From NCBI GenBank assembly GCA_964036295.1, contig OZ038462.1:8263267-8327266 (forward strand): a stretch of 64,000 bases of DNA, read 5' to 3'. Shown piece after piece: positions 48,041 through 60,900 of the stretch (position 1 is the first letter of the stretch; each line of letters opens with the position of its first letter). The translations under genes were made by a program, and so were the position numbers. The notes under the pieces were generated by a model, which was given only the letters and a program-made list of their open reading frames with translations, did not search any database and had not been told where the DNA came from. The DNA is from Plumapathes pennacea. Its lineage: Eukaryota > Cnidaria > Anthozoa > Antipatharia > Myriopathidae.

Positions 48041-48833
48041 CTATTATATGCGCAGTACACAGTCAAACTCGAAAAATCACGTGACCACACATGGGAAGTC
48101 ACGTGACTCAGAGAGGCGGCAATATCGTAAACATCGTGATAGTATGCTTGCATATATGTTTGTATAATATGTATATATGTGTGTGTGTATGTATTGTGCT
48201 GGTCTGTCTGACCTGGGGCCAATTTAATAAACATTTAAACGTGTATTTTACAAGTTTGAACATTATCCAAACACCACTAAACGGACTCCAATCGGACAAA
48301 CCTCAGGTCTCAACTGTATAACTTGAAATGATTTGATCATGGTATTGGATTAAAGTGTGTTTTAATGTGTGGGAAAATTGGCCCAACTTGTAAAATACAC
48401 TTGTAAATGTTTTATTGAATTGACCCCTGTATAACATCGTTCTATCTACATTTTTCACTTTGTTTCTTTGGTTATTTATAGTTTTTTGACAGTTTTGTAC
48501 ACTTTTGGTATAATTTATTATATTTATCTTTAACTCCCTGTTTCAAACGTCAAACTTCACATGCGTCGAATTCAATAAAAACTAGCTGAAACAATAGATT
48601 TTGCTCATTTGTATTGCGTTCAACGCATTTGAAGTTCGACGTTTGAAACAAGCCTAACGGTTCTCATTAGTTTACTCAATAAGTGATTTTCTTTTTTATT
48701 GTGAACGTACGTTATGTCATGTAGATACGTAGCGTATTACGTAAACATGTAAACAATATTATTTGTGTATGCATCTGTTTCTCTGTCTGTACAGTCAATA
48801 GTTTCTTTCCTTTTTGTAACTGCAGATGCATAG
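45211..48833 (+). CDS. Secreted PAN-EGF-Cys-rich protein (lectin-like gene 4)
   Basis: Exons 45211-45573, 45709-45823, 47665-47952 and 48826-48833, phases 0, 1, 1, predicting 257 residues. Signal peptide about 1-22, PAN/Apple C68/C72/C78/C95, EGF 122-159, nine-cysteine domain 160-255 ending R-R-L-C-P-C-K-Y-T-G, then two codons and TAG at 48831-48833, in the remains of a fibrinogen exon. All coding exons before that stop are open, so a shortened but intact secreted protein is possible. Same architecture as gene 2, with which it shares intron rearrangements. Use of the final acceptor (ttgtaactgcag) is inferred from gene 1; if skipped, translation would run into the intron and stop soon. Confidence 0.72.
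46780..47160 (+). pseudogene. Partial EGF-exon tip duplicate in gene 4 intron
   Basis: caatatggctgtattttta-like junction, then aggagagaag and intron text (actaaaagtactg, gtgtccac) as at 30860. Continues to the ttatagattgacttgttttt segment before the nine-cysteine exon. Confidence 0.7.
47665..47952 (+). CDS. Nine-cysteine domain exon of gene 4
   Basis: 288 bp, phase 1 at both ends, acceptor cttctag and donor acag|gtatgt. All nine cysteines match gene 2's exon; it is two codons longer between the fifth and sixth cysteines. Surroundings have decayed much more than the exon. Confidence 0.7.
47956..48038. repeat. (GT)n microsatellite
   Basis: Begins at the donor of the nine-cysteine exon, as in gene 2, and is nearly pure GT for about 75 bp. 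Confidence 0.97.
48215..48427. repeat. MITE with ggggccaatttaataaac ends
   Basis: Inverted ends of about 40 bp: ggggccaatttaataaacat and, complementary, ggggtcaattcaataaaaca, both continuing into gtgtattttacaag. Inserted in gene 4's last intron; absent from gene 2. Confidence 0.9.
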
Positions 48834-49185
48834 GATTGTTCTGATCTGCACAACGCCAGTATCACCAAGGCCTACTCCGGATCCTAAAGTCACCATAATT
48901 TAAAGCGACGACTTAAGGCGACTTAAGAAAATCCAGAAATTTTCACAGCGGCAACTGAAGAATATCCAACTGGCCTAATTCTTTCTTTCAGCGACTTAAG
49001 ACATCTCAGGAGATTCTGTTCATTGCGACTTACAGCGACTTAAGGTGATTTAAGACGATTTAAGGCAACTTTAGGATCCGGAGTAGGCCCTCACCACAAG
49101 TGGCGTGTACTCCGTCGATCCCGCTGACGCCAAAGGAACCTTCTCAGTTTAATGCCGCATGACAACCGACGAAGACGGCTGGACA
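48826..49185 (+). pseudogene. Truncated fibrinogen-domain relic of gene 4
   Basis: Same start as gene 2's relic with the same TAG, the same MITE (48867-49090), then TAA at 49150-49152 at the same codon as 37710-37712. It breaks off after the G-W-T block near 49185, joined to sequence matching 39463 onward. Confidence 0.9.
48867..49090. repeat. MITE inside dead fibrinogen exon (copy B)
   Basis: Ends aaggcctactccgg and ccggagtaggcc, the same position in the exon as copy A but 26 bp shorter. Confidence 0.88.
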
Positions 49186-51212
49186 GCTTACGTTGTGTTC
49201 TTGTTTATGGGCGCTTATTCGAGGATTTACGGTAGTCAATGCTAGACTCGATCCCTCAACTATAAGTTAGTTTAATGCATTTCTATAACATAAGTTGTAC
49301 ATAACAAAAAAGGGGCTTGCACTCACAAATATACACTCAGAAGCGGTAATCGGGTTTCTAATGCAGTCGTGATACAAAATAAAAAAAAGAAAGCAAACTT
49401 GAATACATGCAGAGACATGCAATTCTTCTTCTATTGAGTTTTCCGCCTCCTTTTAAACACCTAAAATATACGTTAAAACAGTGCAGTGAAAGCAAAATCA
49501 AATGCACATCGGGCATACTTCGTTGCCACTAATTTTGAATTCCAACAAAGCCGATATCGAACAGCAAACGTGCCAAGACCCTGAACGAATACGCCGTTTT
49601 CTAGAACTTCCCAGTGAACGTGTATGTATAATTTCCGGGCCGATTAGCTTTGTACCTTTTCTCCAGATAACACGGATTGCGTATTTTGCTGATCTCCTCA
49701 TCGGAATCTCTGGGTCAGCCACTTCATGACATTAGGCCGCCATGACGCGTCGTCTTGAAAACGATGGAAAACTCATTTGCGAACGTAACAGGCAAACAAA
49801 ATATCAGCAGTGAAAAATAAATAAATAAATAAATAAATAAACAAACACTTGTCTTTAGGATTTTTTTTTTCAGAAGGTCCGATGGCCGTGATTTGGTCTG
49901 AAAAGGCTAAAAGGGAATACTAAAAAGTATGATGCCTCAAAAGGACCTAACGTTATGAACATCTCCGAAGGGTTATAGGGTTAAGGGTTATAGGGTTAAG
50001 GGTTATAGGGTTAAGGTTTAGGGTTAGGGTTGGAGAGACATGTTGTAAAGGGATGACTCAAAAGGACGCCAGGTCCTTTTAATGTCATCTCTTTTAGTCT
50101 TCTCCGATTTGATCAGCGCATCACAAAACTTGAAGCCGATCCACAGTGGACTATTTTTCATGTTTACACTAATTCGGTTCCAGTCTCTTAGCCTTGACAT
50201 TGAAAGTACAGCATCTGAAAATCTCCATTCATATATATATTATATATAAGGGAACGACACGACATTACAAGACCCGAGAAGACACGGCGTCGACACGACA
50301 CGACCCAACATGCTACGACAAAACCTTGTGAGACCCGACACGACACGGAACGGCTCGACAGGACCCGACGCGACACGAGGGGACACGAAGCCGTTCGGTG
50401 ATCTGTTTAAAATAATAGGGTTTTTTTTTCTTCTTCTTCTTTAAACTTTAATATAGTAAAGTTGGCTACAAAATATCATTATATAAGGGAATCTATTAAT
50501 TTCATAGGAGTATTCACTTAGTACATCGAATAAATAGCGTTTATAACCGCCAGAGCGGCTTAGTATACTTTACATTTGACATAATTTAACCTTTTGATAA
50601 AGCGTTGTACAAGCTGAATTAGCAGCTTTCTTTCACACAGGAAGGGAGGACGGAAAATGGGTAATTTCTGATAACAGAATATCGTGAAAAGGTTGAGTAA
50701 GGGCCATAATCGGAAACTCGTTCATCTTGAATACAGAAAACTCTCTCTCTCCTAAACTGGGCTTCAGTTATACAGCGAGGGCATATTTGTTGTTTATAAA
50801 TAAAGTGAATTTGAAGTCTTGACTGACTTTGTTTTGAACTTGTACTGAATTTTGGGAGATATATTACTTCTTGATCTCTAATACAGTATTCCCGCTGCAA
50901 ACTAAGCTTTAGAGGGCATATTTGTTGTTTGTAAAAAAGTACATTTGAAATCTTGACTGATTTTGTTTTGAACTTGTACTAAATTTTGGGAGATATATTA
51001 CGTACGAGAAGAGCCTGATTAGGCCGAACAGCTGAAGCCAGTAGTCGAATTCTTTAAAATTGAAATAATTTAACTCAATATATCCCCCTTCCTGACAAAT
51101 TCACACTAACGCAGCCACCCAACCGCCCATGACTATCACACAAACACGCACGCACGAACGCGCGCATACACGCACACGCACACGCACTATAAACTATGTT
51201 ACGTGATTATTG
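49186..51212. repeat. Partial upstream block of a lost PAN gene, then unassigned DNA
   Basis: 49186-49890 matches 39463-40150 and 49930-50225 matches 44450-44720, as if another PAN gene should follow. At 50228 this ends in an AT run and degenerate gacacgac-type repeats (also near 38505). 49965-50030 has gggttaaggg/tagggtta text. 50750-51000 holds two related segments (gagggcatatttgttgtt). No gene seen before 51213. Confidence 0.75.
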
Positions 51213-51403
51213 TTACTGCGTTGGGCAGTTGTTGCCCACATCTTCCGCGAATTGATCCAACAAGAACGTTCTGACCGAGTCGATGTCATTTCGCAGTGAT
51301 CGAACTTTCTTGGCACTTTCGTTGATGCTGTTTAAATTGTCCAGCTTTCCATCACACAGTGCCTCTTGACCGCCCAGCGAGTCCCCTGTTCACGAGATAA
51401 AAA

Positions 51404-51436
<33 letters not shown>

Positions 51437-53988
51437 GAAAGACATGTCAATACGCGGGAAACGTATTCACATCCGGGACTTGATTCAAGGACGTTACTTC
51501 GCTACCCTGGTCCTAGAGAGGATTAAGCGAGTTACATAGGCAGGACGTACTTGTGGGGCCGAGCAGCCGCGCCATGTCGGGTTCTTTGCCGTCCTTCCTC
51601 TCCGTGAAAACCTGCACCACGGCCTTGAGTTCAGCAATACAATGTGAAACCTGAATAAAATAAAAAAATCAAAAAAAAAATCAAAAAAATCAAAAAGTAA
51701 ATAAATAAACAATTAAATAAATAAATAAAAAGACTAAAAAAAACATGACAACACAAATTCACAAACAAGCAGCCCATCGATAGGCCCTTTGCAGCAGGAG
51801 GTCACATGACCCTCGTAACTAAAATTGCATCACTTCAGGCTCTTTGAATGCCAGAAATGGAAAGAGAATAAAAACAAATGCAAAAAATTACATTTGTAGA
51901 AAACAGCATCTTTATCAAATTTGGCGCTTTAAAGTTACCAAATATTAAGAACAGTTGTTTGGGAAACGTTGCTGGGACGCAGTGCCTACTCATTTGCATT
52001 TTGAACCTGGGAGTGAAAGGGTTAAACTTGGTTCTAAGGTCCCCACGTACTAACTAAAAACATTCGGACTCGCGAGGTCCCCAGGTAAAACTAACTAAAA
52101 ACATTCGAACTCGCGAGGTCCCCACGTAAAACTAACTAAAAACATTCGAACTCGCGAGGTCCCCACGTAAAACTAACTAAAAACATTCGTACTCGCGAGG
52201 TCCCCACGTAAAACTAACTAAAAACATTCGAACTCGCGAGGTCCCACGTAAACTACCCAAAAGCCTTCAAACTCGCGAGGTCCCCATGTAAAACTAACCA
52301 AAAACCTTCAAACTCGCGAGGTCCCCATGTAAAACTAACCAAAAGCCTTCAAACTCGCGAGGTCCCCATGTAAAACTAACCAAAAGCCTTCACACTCGCG
52401 AGGTCCCACGAGAAACTAACCAAAAGCCTTCAAACTCGCGCGGAAGCACACGCGCTTCTTTACCTCTCTCCAAAGTTGCTCTTTTGCTTCAACGTTTTCT
52501 TTAGAGTATGCCTCCTGAAGCTGCAGCATGAAGATAAGAAAGCACTCGTGACGTCACATGAGAAAGTCTGCCACACACACGTTCTTGACGTCACTTCCAT
52601 TGGTCAGCGTTCGTCCCCATTACTATGTAACTCCAGGTAAAAGTTCATCTCATGCGCAAGCCCCGTTTTCCGATGGCAGGTGATGTTTTGTTTAGGTCCA
52701 AGTTAATTAAACTACCAATTCTCCTTGGGAGAATTAGGTGATCCCTTGCTTGGGTGAAAGCTGGTCAGACTATTAATTCTCCTGACACCACTCACATATT
52801 TTGATCAGGGCAGGTTGAGAGAAATAGGCACTTGGGTTCAAACTGGTCAGACTGTCAATTCTTTTAACACTACTCATACATTTTGTTTACTGGGACAGAT
52901 ACTTAGGGTTAAGAGGTACGCACCTGATCGCAAGTGTGTTTAAAGTTTAAATTTTCCTCCAAAAGATCTTGGCTCTGTGCAGCCACCTAAAAAATGTCAG
53001 CACGAAGGTTGGTCACATGCAGTGTTACAAAATGAATGAGAGCCATAAACGATAATCCGATGAAGGGAAACTACAATTAAGACTATAAAAACAAAGTCAC
53101 CTCTCTGATAGATTTCCTCAAATCCTTTATCGTACTCTCCTTTTTAGAGACGACCTCTCGCAACGCCGCTCCTGCATCCTAAACAAACAAACAAACAAAC
53201 AATAAGCCCATCTTGTCAACTGAAAACACGCGAGTGCATCTTTAATCATTTTTCTGATCGGTGGAACTTCGAAACACTCCAAATTGCTATTTGCAAGCTT
53301 TCAGTAGTTTTAGATTGTGAGCCATTTCACTATTAGACCGAGACTTCTCGTACACGTCGTCGCCATGTTTCTTTGTTCTTGCCCTGATTACCCATAGTGC
53401 ATTCAATACCGTGAAGAGGTCTATGTAAACTAAATAATAAATCGCCACAACTCGAACCCTTAAGGGAAACAAAAATTAGTTCGAGTTGTTGGAAGTTCGA
53501 ATTATAGGGGATAAAATTACAGTGTTAGCAAATGAAATGGAAACGACTGTTGGTTCGAGTTATTGGGAGGACAAGTTATCGGGGATAAAATTAGTGTTAG
53601 CAGATGAAACGAAAACGGCTTTTGGTTCGAGTTATTGGGAGGTTCGAGTTATCGAGGGTTTTAAGTTATCGGGATTCTACTGTATCATGAAATGCTAGCA
53701 CTTGTGGGAACTACTTTTAGAGTGCCTTGGTGTATTGTAGATGTAAAACGTATGATAAATCAATTAGAAGTCGGTGTAAGAAAGTTAAACGCCGCTAAAG
53801 AAGTCACTTGCTCCGAAAAATAACCAACATTCGAAACGTCTGCTTTAACTATATGGTGTTTAGCTTGTTCTTGATTATATATATATACAGTGGAACTCCG
53901 TTAATGCGGCCACCATCGGGACATAAAAAGCTGGCCGTATTAACGGGGTTTTCAGATAAGAAAATGACTGGGCGTTTGATCCGCGGGA

Positions 53989-54036
<48 letters not shown>

Positions 54037-54952
54037 GGTCGTAATAACGGGGCGGGGTTCCACTGTATTCACTTTTGTTTGCCTGACTGGCACAGTTGAT
54101 GCCCGTTTTAGCCCACTGGTTGCAATAAAGTCAAGAAAAGGAACAACACATCATGTGGCGTCACGAACCTCCTCCTGGGCGAGTCTCTCTTCCAGGCCTT
54201 GCTGGTTTCTTTGGGCCTGTTCGTGCAGTTCTTTCATCTTGTTATGCTTCGTCGCTAGTAACTGAAATCAGGAACTTGAGTTCAAGTGAATGATAACTTT
54301 TTATGAGTGATCACGCGCAAGTGAATGGTACCTTTTTAGTTCTCTCCAGCTCAGACTGTAATCTCTCGTGTTCCATTTTTAAATCTTCAAATTCGATCTC
54401 TGAGACCGGGCCCTCTGTGCGGTATTTTTCCAAGGAAGCGGCAAGACTGGAGTATAAACACAAACACAAACAACAAAAATAAGCGAAAAAATAAACATAA
54501 AAATTATTGACGACAAAACGCTTCACTTTTGACCGTGTTTTCGTGGTTGGATGTGTTTTTATCGCCTAATACAATAGTTTTCGTGCAAACGGTAGGTGAA
54601 AACGTATCGTTTTGAAATGGAAAACGTATCCGTATAAACGCGGCCTGAAACGAACACAGCCAAAGAAACTAAAAGTTGTGTCTGTGCCGTTTTGTTTTTG
54701 TTATTATACAAAAGCCTAAAAAACAGTTAACAACAAAGACATGCATAAAAATGGGGACGTTTGATGACAATAAAAATGACGAGAAAAAAAGGAAAGAAAA
54801 GAAACAGAAAGAAAGAAGGCAGAATGGCGAATAAAAGGACGACAAAGGACAAGGTGAGGACAAGGGGCTTTACCTTTTCACTTCATCTTTCAAGCTGGTG
54901 TTCTCACCAGCGAGTTTCTTCACTTCCTCAGACTGAATAGAATAATACAACA

Positions 54953-54988
<36 letters not shown>

Positions 54989-57900
54989 AGAATTGAACTC
55001 TTCCTGTCAAGCCTTTGTAACACGTGTGAAGATATGAACAGTTTAGTTTAGCCCTGAACTCACTTCGGAAAAGTTCCGGATAGCTGGCTAAGCAGTGACG
55101 GCTTGTTACATGTTCATTATTTTCGGACAAAACAGAATTTCTCAAAATACACAGTCAGCAAAAAATATATACAGGTGAGTGATGCACATTCAACGCTTCA
55201 TTTCAGCTTACGTAAGTAAGCCGAACAAAAGCGACAACGATTGCGGAGATTTTCGAAGAGAGGCGAGTGGATCACCTAACAGAATCAATAAAAAAATGTC
55301 TTTCATACCTTCTTCGTTAGAGCTTTGTTGATCTGGGACAGCTTTTTCTCTTTAGAGTGGTGGGATTCTTCAAGTTTCTTGTTTTCCTCCCGCGCTTTTT
55401 GTAGGTACACACGGTCAAGGAACAAAACTTTTAAAATATCTAAATAGTACACTAAGGCCCTCCTCCCCAAGTCACTCTGGGCGCGCCAACTATTCATACA
55501 TTTCTTTATAAACCGAAGCAATGTAAACGCTCGCTTCAATTTATATTGAAATGTATGAATAGTTGGCGCACCCAGGGTGACTTAGGGAGGAGGGTGACTC
55601 GAGTCTCCGGGCCAACTTTTTTTTCGTATAAACAGAACCTAAGCCATGTTTTGACGAGCATCACAGGCATAAGCGTCCTTACAATGAAAACAGGCCTATC
55701 GGCCACCTATTGTAACCAAGTACGTAAGCAAGTTCTGATATTCAGAAAACTTGAGTTGTTTGACAGTCCGTTTGGACAGTACTTTATACAGCCGGGCCCA
55801 GTTGTTCAAAGAGTGAGCTAAATTACAGAATACCCCGCACCTTATTTTAATATCAATGAGACCTTTTGTCTTTTTCCTCGTTCTACAAGGCGCTAAACAC
55901 TTTTGTCCAAAGAGTGTATAGCGCTATTTGCCGAATAAATCGCTATCCAGTGCATAGTATTAACCATCAAGCTTAACTCAGTCCACTGAATAAGGACTAT
56001 TCCGTGGATAGCGCTATCCACTCTTTGAACAACCGGGCCCTGAACTCAGTATTTCTATTGCAACAATGTATCGTAATGCTGTAAATCGACTAACAATAGC
56101 TGAGACTGAAAAGGATATCGAATCTTGTGTTACATTATATTCCTCCACCGTAGGAATTCTAGTCAAGTAACGCTTTAGACTTTCAGTTTGTCTCCTGTGT
56201 AAGGTATAACGAGACACGTTAATTCTCCCAACCTGCCCTTATGTAACCCCTAACCCCAATGTATAAGTAGTGTTACTAGAATTTGTTGATAGTCTGACCA
56301 ACTTGAATGAGAATCAAGAGCTGTCATTTTCTCCATGCCGAACAATTTATCTTGTGAGCTCAAGAATGAAAGGGATAACTTACTGAAAATGTTCACAATA
56401 GAGCCGTTTTCGGATGACTGTCGAAAACCAAAACCAAAGTAATCACACAAGCCAATCACAGAGACTGAGAGAAAACAGTTCAGCCAATTGGAAGCCAAAG
56501 TAATTTGCGTTTGGTCTTGCGTTTGGTTTTACTTTCCAATCAGCAGTGCGAGTACACGCCATCGCTTGCGTGAGAAGTGTTTGGTTTTGGTTTTGGTTTT
56601 GTTCCTGATTGGCTGAGCATGCTGACAAACTCGTGTGGACCAATCCGAAAGCGAAGCAAACGCAAAACCAAAGCAATCACACGATTACTTTCGACAGTTA
56701 TCGGAAAACCGCTCTAAAAGTAATTCTCCCAACCATTCAAGAAGACAATGTGTATAGTGAGAATTAACTGCTCAATTCATTTTAATTTCGGCAAGACTAA
56801 TTTCGGCTTTCAACTGACCGACAGGCAAGTTCATCCTTCTTTGACTGCTTCAATTCAGCTGAGACATCCTTGAGTGATTTTTCTTTGTCTGCAAGCTGAA
56901 CACAAACCCAAGAACCTCTGGTCAGCAGTGCTAAATATGACATTATCACTCCAGGTATTGCATAGAAAAATCAGCACCAGGACAAATAGAGAATAATACA
57001 TGGGCGCGCGGAGATATGAAATTTATTTTCTCGTGTTCATCTCGATATCTCACGAGAAGATAAATTTCATATCTCCAAGCGTCCGTGTATTATTCTGTTT
57101 ATTTCATAAACTCTGGTGTGATACAGAGATTTCCGCCACTAAGAAATGCAAAAACATGCAAGGTCACTGCTTGGCTGATTAATTAACACACGTAAAAAAT
57201 ATCGTACTTTTACGTGTGTTCAGATACGACATTTCTCAGTGGCGGAAATCTCTATATCACACCAGAATTTATGTAATAAATGACAGTATCACTCCAGGTA
57301 TGTGTGACAACTCAGACGCCATAAAAGAATAATTTGGAGCTGAAATTTTGAGCGCTAAGCCCTTCATCAGAGCAAGTGAGTTACTAAAAATAGTAACCTT
57401 GAGGTATAATTGCTTTCTCTTAACTGTTTCCTCAGTTCATGGAGTTGGCCTCTCAATAAACCTGATCTTATTTTCTTTACCTTTTGTTCCAGGGCTTTAA
57501 AGTCCTGCTCTTTTGATGATGCTGCCTCTTTCACATTGGACATCATTTGCTGCAGTTGATATTCAGCTTCACTGTGAACAAAGAAATGTTTCAGAAAATA
57601 CAAAATGGCACAAACAAAATCACTCACAGTGTACTGAGATCAACAACCATGCAGGCTAACTGTTCCCCAGCGATGACTGGCTTTTTAGGTCACATAAATC
57701 TCATGTAACATATGTTCAAGTTTGCTTTTATATACAATGTATCATCTTTGATTGGACAGATCACAGCACCAGGGAGACCCCCCACTAATGTCCCAGACAC
57801 TGTCTCATGGAGATCATGCACTCACCCCAGTTTTTGGGTCAGTCTGGCAACTTCTTGGTTCTTGTCGCTGCTGATTTGTGTGAGGTGGGCACGTAGCTGC

Positions 57901-60900
57901 TGGTTCTCATGTTGATATTCGTGCAGCTTCATGACCATTTCCTCATTAACACCATTAGTTCTGCTTACAAGTGCCATAAATAACTTGGAGTCGTTATCCT
58001 CCTGTTGTTCCTGTAGCTTCTGCTGCATGTGCTGCTCTATCTGAACCAGACTCTTCTTTTGTCTTCAGAGAGAGAACAGACCAAAACCTGAATCTTTTTG
58101 CTGGCTCAGAAACACCACATTGCTGACTGAAATTTGGTTGTCAATTGCTGGATAAAGGGCATTCAGCAGAGTGCCTTCTACCGATAGCTGGCTCCATGAT
58201 ACTTTTAGCTTCAGTTATTTTGGGGAGCCAGTACCCTTTTAAGGATGCCACAGCAAAGCTATGGAACTGTAGAATTTTTTCCATTTTAATAAACTAATTC
58301 TCAGAACATATGCTTGCATAGTGAAAGTATTCATTTGGCTGACAGAAAGTTTTGGATCGGTGGAGGTAGAAATGCTCCCATACTTATGTCTCTTATGTTA
58401 TTTATCGCTGGATCCTACTGGATTGGATCCAATACTTTTGGAACTTTAATTTATGCAAGACATTTCACACATACTTATAGCTTCAGCACTTATCTGATTA
58501 TCAGATTTTCAGAACTAAAATAAAATAATTGAAAATCATGATGGCACACTTCTGTAGTCCTATGCAGCTGTATAAAACTCCCAATTCCCCTGTCAGACCC
58601 TGGATGCTTGTTTACCTGTCAATTATCTCATCTTTCTGTCGTATTAAGTCATCCTTGGCAATCAGGATGTTGTCCCACTTGCCTGTATCCTCTGAAGTTG
58701 AGTTTGACGGGCTGTGAGACTTGGAGAGCAATGTGGAAGGTGAGGCAAACTCATCCACAGAAATGTTCAGGGGGCTGGACAGTGTCTCCACTTTCAGTTG
58801 GTTATTCCACAGATAAGGAACTCTCCCTGTAGAACCAAAACAGAAGTTAAAAAAGCCTTTCACTCCCAAGATCAAACTGCAGTTTCTCCCAGCCCTTTAG
58901 GAATATACTGTATGAGTAATATAGTGAGAATTGATAGTTCAATTCTAGCTTTGATCTGAGCAAGTTATCAAAGCCAAGTTCTCCATACTGTGTGATGTAT
59001 CTCTGATGAGAGACTGAAGGAGAAAATTGAAGTTGATCACTCTTGGGAGTGAAAGGGTTAATGTAAAAACACACAACACAAACATGAGGTGTATAAATAT
59101 GAGTTCTGACTAGAAACAATCAGCAATATTCAACCTGAAAAGTAGTTGAAACATATTGAAAATGAATACAGTATTTTCATATTTTTCTAACACAGCTAAA
59201 CCATTCTTTGAAGCACTGGTCCCCGTCCCTTTCCTTTACATAACAATGTTGAATCATTGTAATTATCACACTCTATTGCAATAATTAAATATGATATCAG
59301 AACAATGTTGATCGAAGGAAAGGGGGAGGAAACATTGCCAGTCATGAGAATGGAGTGTTCAACCATAATGGAAGGGATTGTACAATCATGTAGTTGACTG
59401 AATGTGTAATCATTATAGAAGTTTATATATAAAAACTAACACACAAAGTTAGGCCTGACATAAGGATATACATTGGAGCATAGCAGAAGTGAAGTCAAAA
59501 GCAGTTCAACACTTTGTTACTGCACACATGACAGCCACACAGGTGTCCATGAAGATTAGAAATAACTTTTCTACTAGAAATTAGAAATAACTTGTCATAC
59601 TGATAGCATGCCCAAATACAAGCTGATTCAACAATGCATATTATATATAATAAATATAATAAAGCAATGACACTTCATATTAATGCCTTGACTGAGTGTG
59701 CACTGTATAAAATAAGAATGCAGTACATGAAAGACAATGTACTGTAACAGTCATCCAGCTAACAAGCATAACTACCAGATATACAATATGTAGACAATAC
59801 AGTACAAAACAGTCCTTCCTGAGCAATAGACTGATCAATATTATTATTTATACCTGCAGGCAGCAGTGAACAAAGAAATCCTCTGAGCTTAGTAACCAAG
59901 CCTGAGCTTAACAACCAACCACATGCTAAGCAACCAAGCCTTCATCAGGAGAGAGAGATACTTGGTGGTCTGATAAATACTCTCAACACTCTATCAAGAG
60001 TGTAATCATTTGTCTTGCATGTGGAAAGGTTAGGAAAAGTGGATATGTACATAAACAATAGCTGCCTTTGAATTTGCCAAAACAAAATATTTGTGTCATA
60101 GTGGGCACTATTCATATTTTCTAATAGCCCAGCAGAAAGTGAAAACCTTTAAGTTGAAAAGATATTATATCACCAGGTTGTTGTAGTTAATGTTGGTCAA
60201 ATGACTACTGACACCATTGGCATGTCTAATTCATGGAACCAACAGAACCCTTACCGTAATACTAACCCTGAGTTATGGCTATGGCTAGGATTACTGTAGG
60301 TTTATCAGAGTTGTGGTTAGCGTTCTGTTGGTTCCATCAGTTCTGTGAGCTAGACATGCTGGGATATGACTGTAACTGTATTTGGGGATAACGTTTGGTC
60401 AGTTAGAATTTTTATAGCTCTGATTAGTGCTTGCAAAAGGTACATACTATGTACATGGTCAGGATATTGTAGCCTAGACATAATATTGTGTTATCTGGTT
60501 GCATTTTGTTGACTAAAGCCAGTTTACTCCATCATTACCTTCATTTTCCATTAAGTTTGAACATGATACCCATTTCTTGTGAGTGTTAGTATTTGGTGAT
60601 TTTCTCATGCTTTCTAGCTGTAGCTCTTGTTGGAAGGCCAGGAGTTCTGCCAGTTCAGTGCTGTCACTCTGCTTCCTTCCATGACCAGCAGCAGCAGTGT
60701 CAAAACTATGTGCAGTTGGGCTTACATGACCTGCACAATTTGCAAAAAATAAAATAAAAGTAAGGATAATGTACACTACAACTGGGGTGTCCAAATATGG
60801 GACACTTGTTTGGCTTGAATTTACTAGCAGTATTTCTAATATCAAGAATCTTGTATGTATACAAAAAGTAAATAGTACTTTAACATATTTTTTTCCAGCT

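Noticed and set aside
47514-48167. 217-codon ORF covering the nine-cysteine exon and a run of Val-Cys repeats
   Set aside because: Only the part 47665-47952 is exon; the ends are intron, and the Val-Cys tract is the GT microsatellite read through the splice donor.
49965-50035. gggttaaggg / tagggtta runs resembling telomere repeat
   Set aside because: Irregular units with extra bases; too short and degenerate to be an interstitial telomere. The same text is part of a duplicated spacer.
52029-52445. Regularly spaced repeats like a CRISPR array
   Set aside because: Units are contiguous without unique spacers, and the genome is eukaryotic; it is a minisatellite.
57367-57480. Coiled-coil-like extension of CEP85-like exon 6
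   Set aside because: A gtaaag donor at 57480 joins in phase to the exon at 56895, and the joined sequence fits the family better. Kept only as a possible alternative form.
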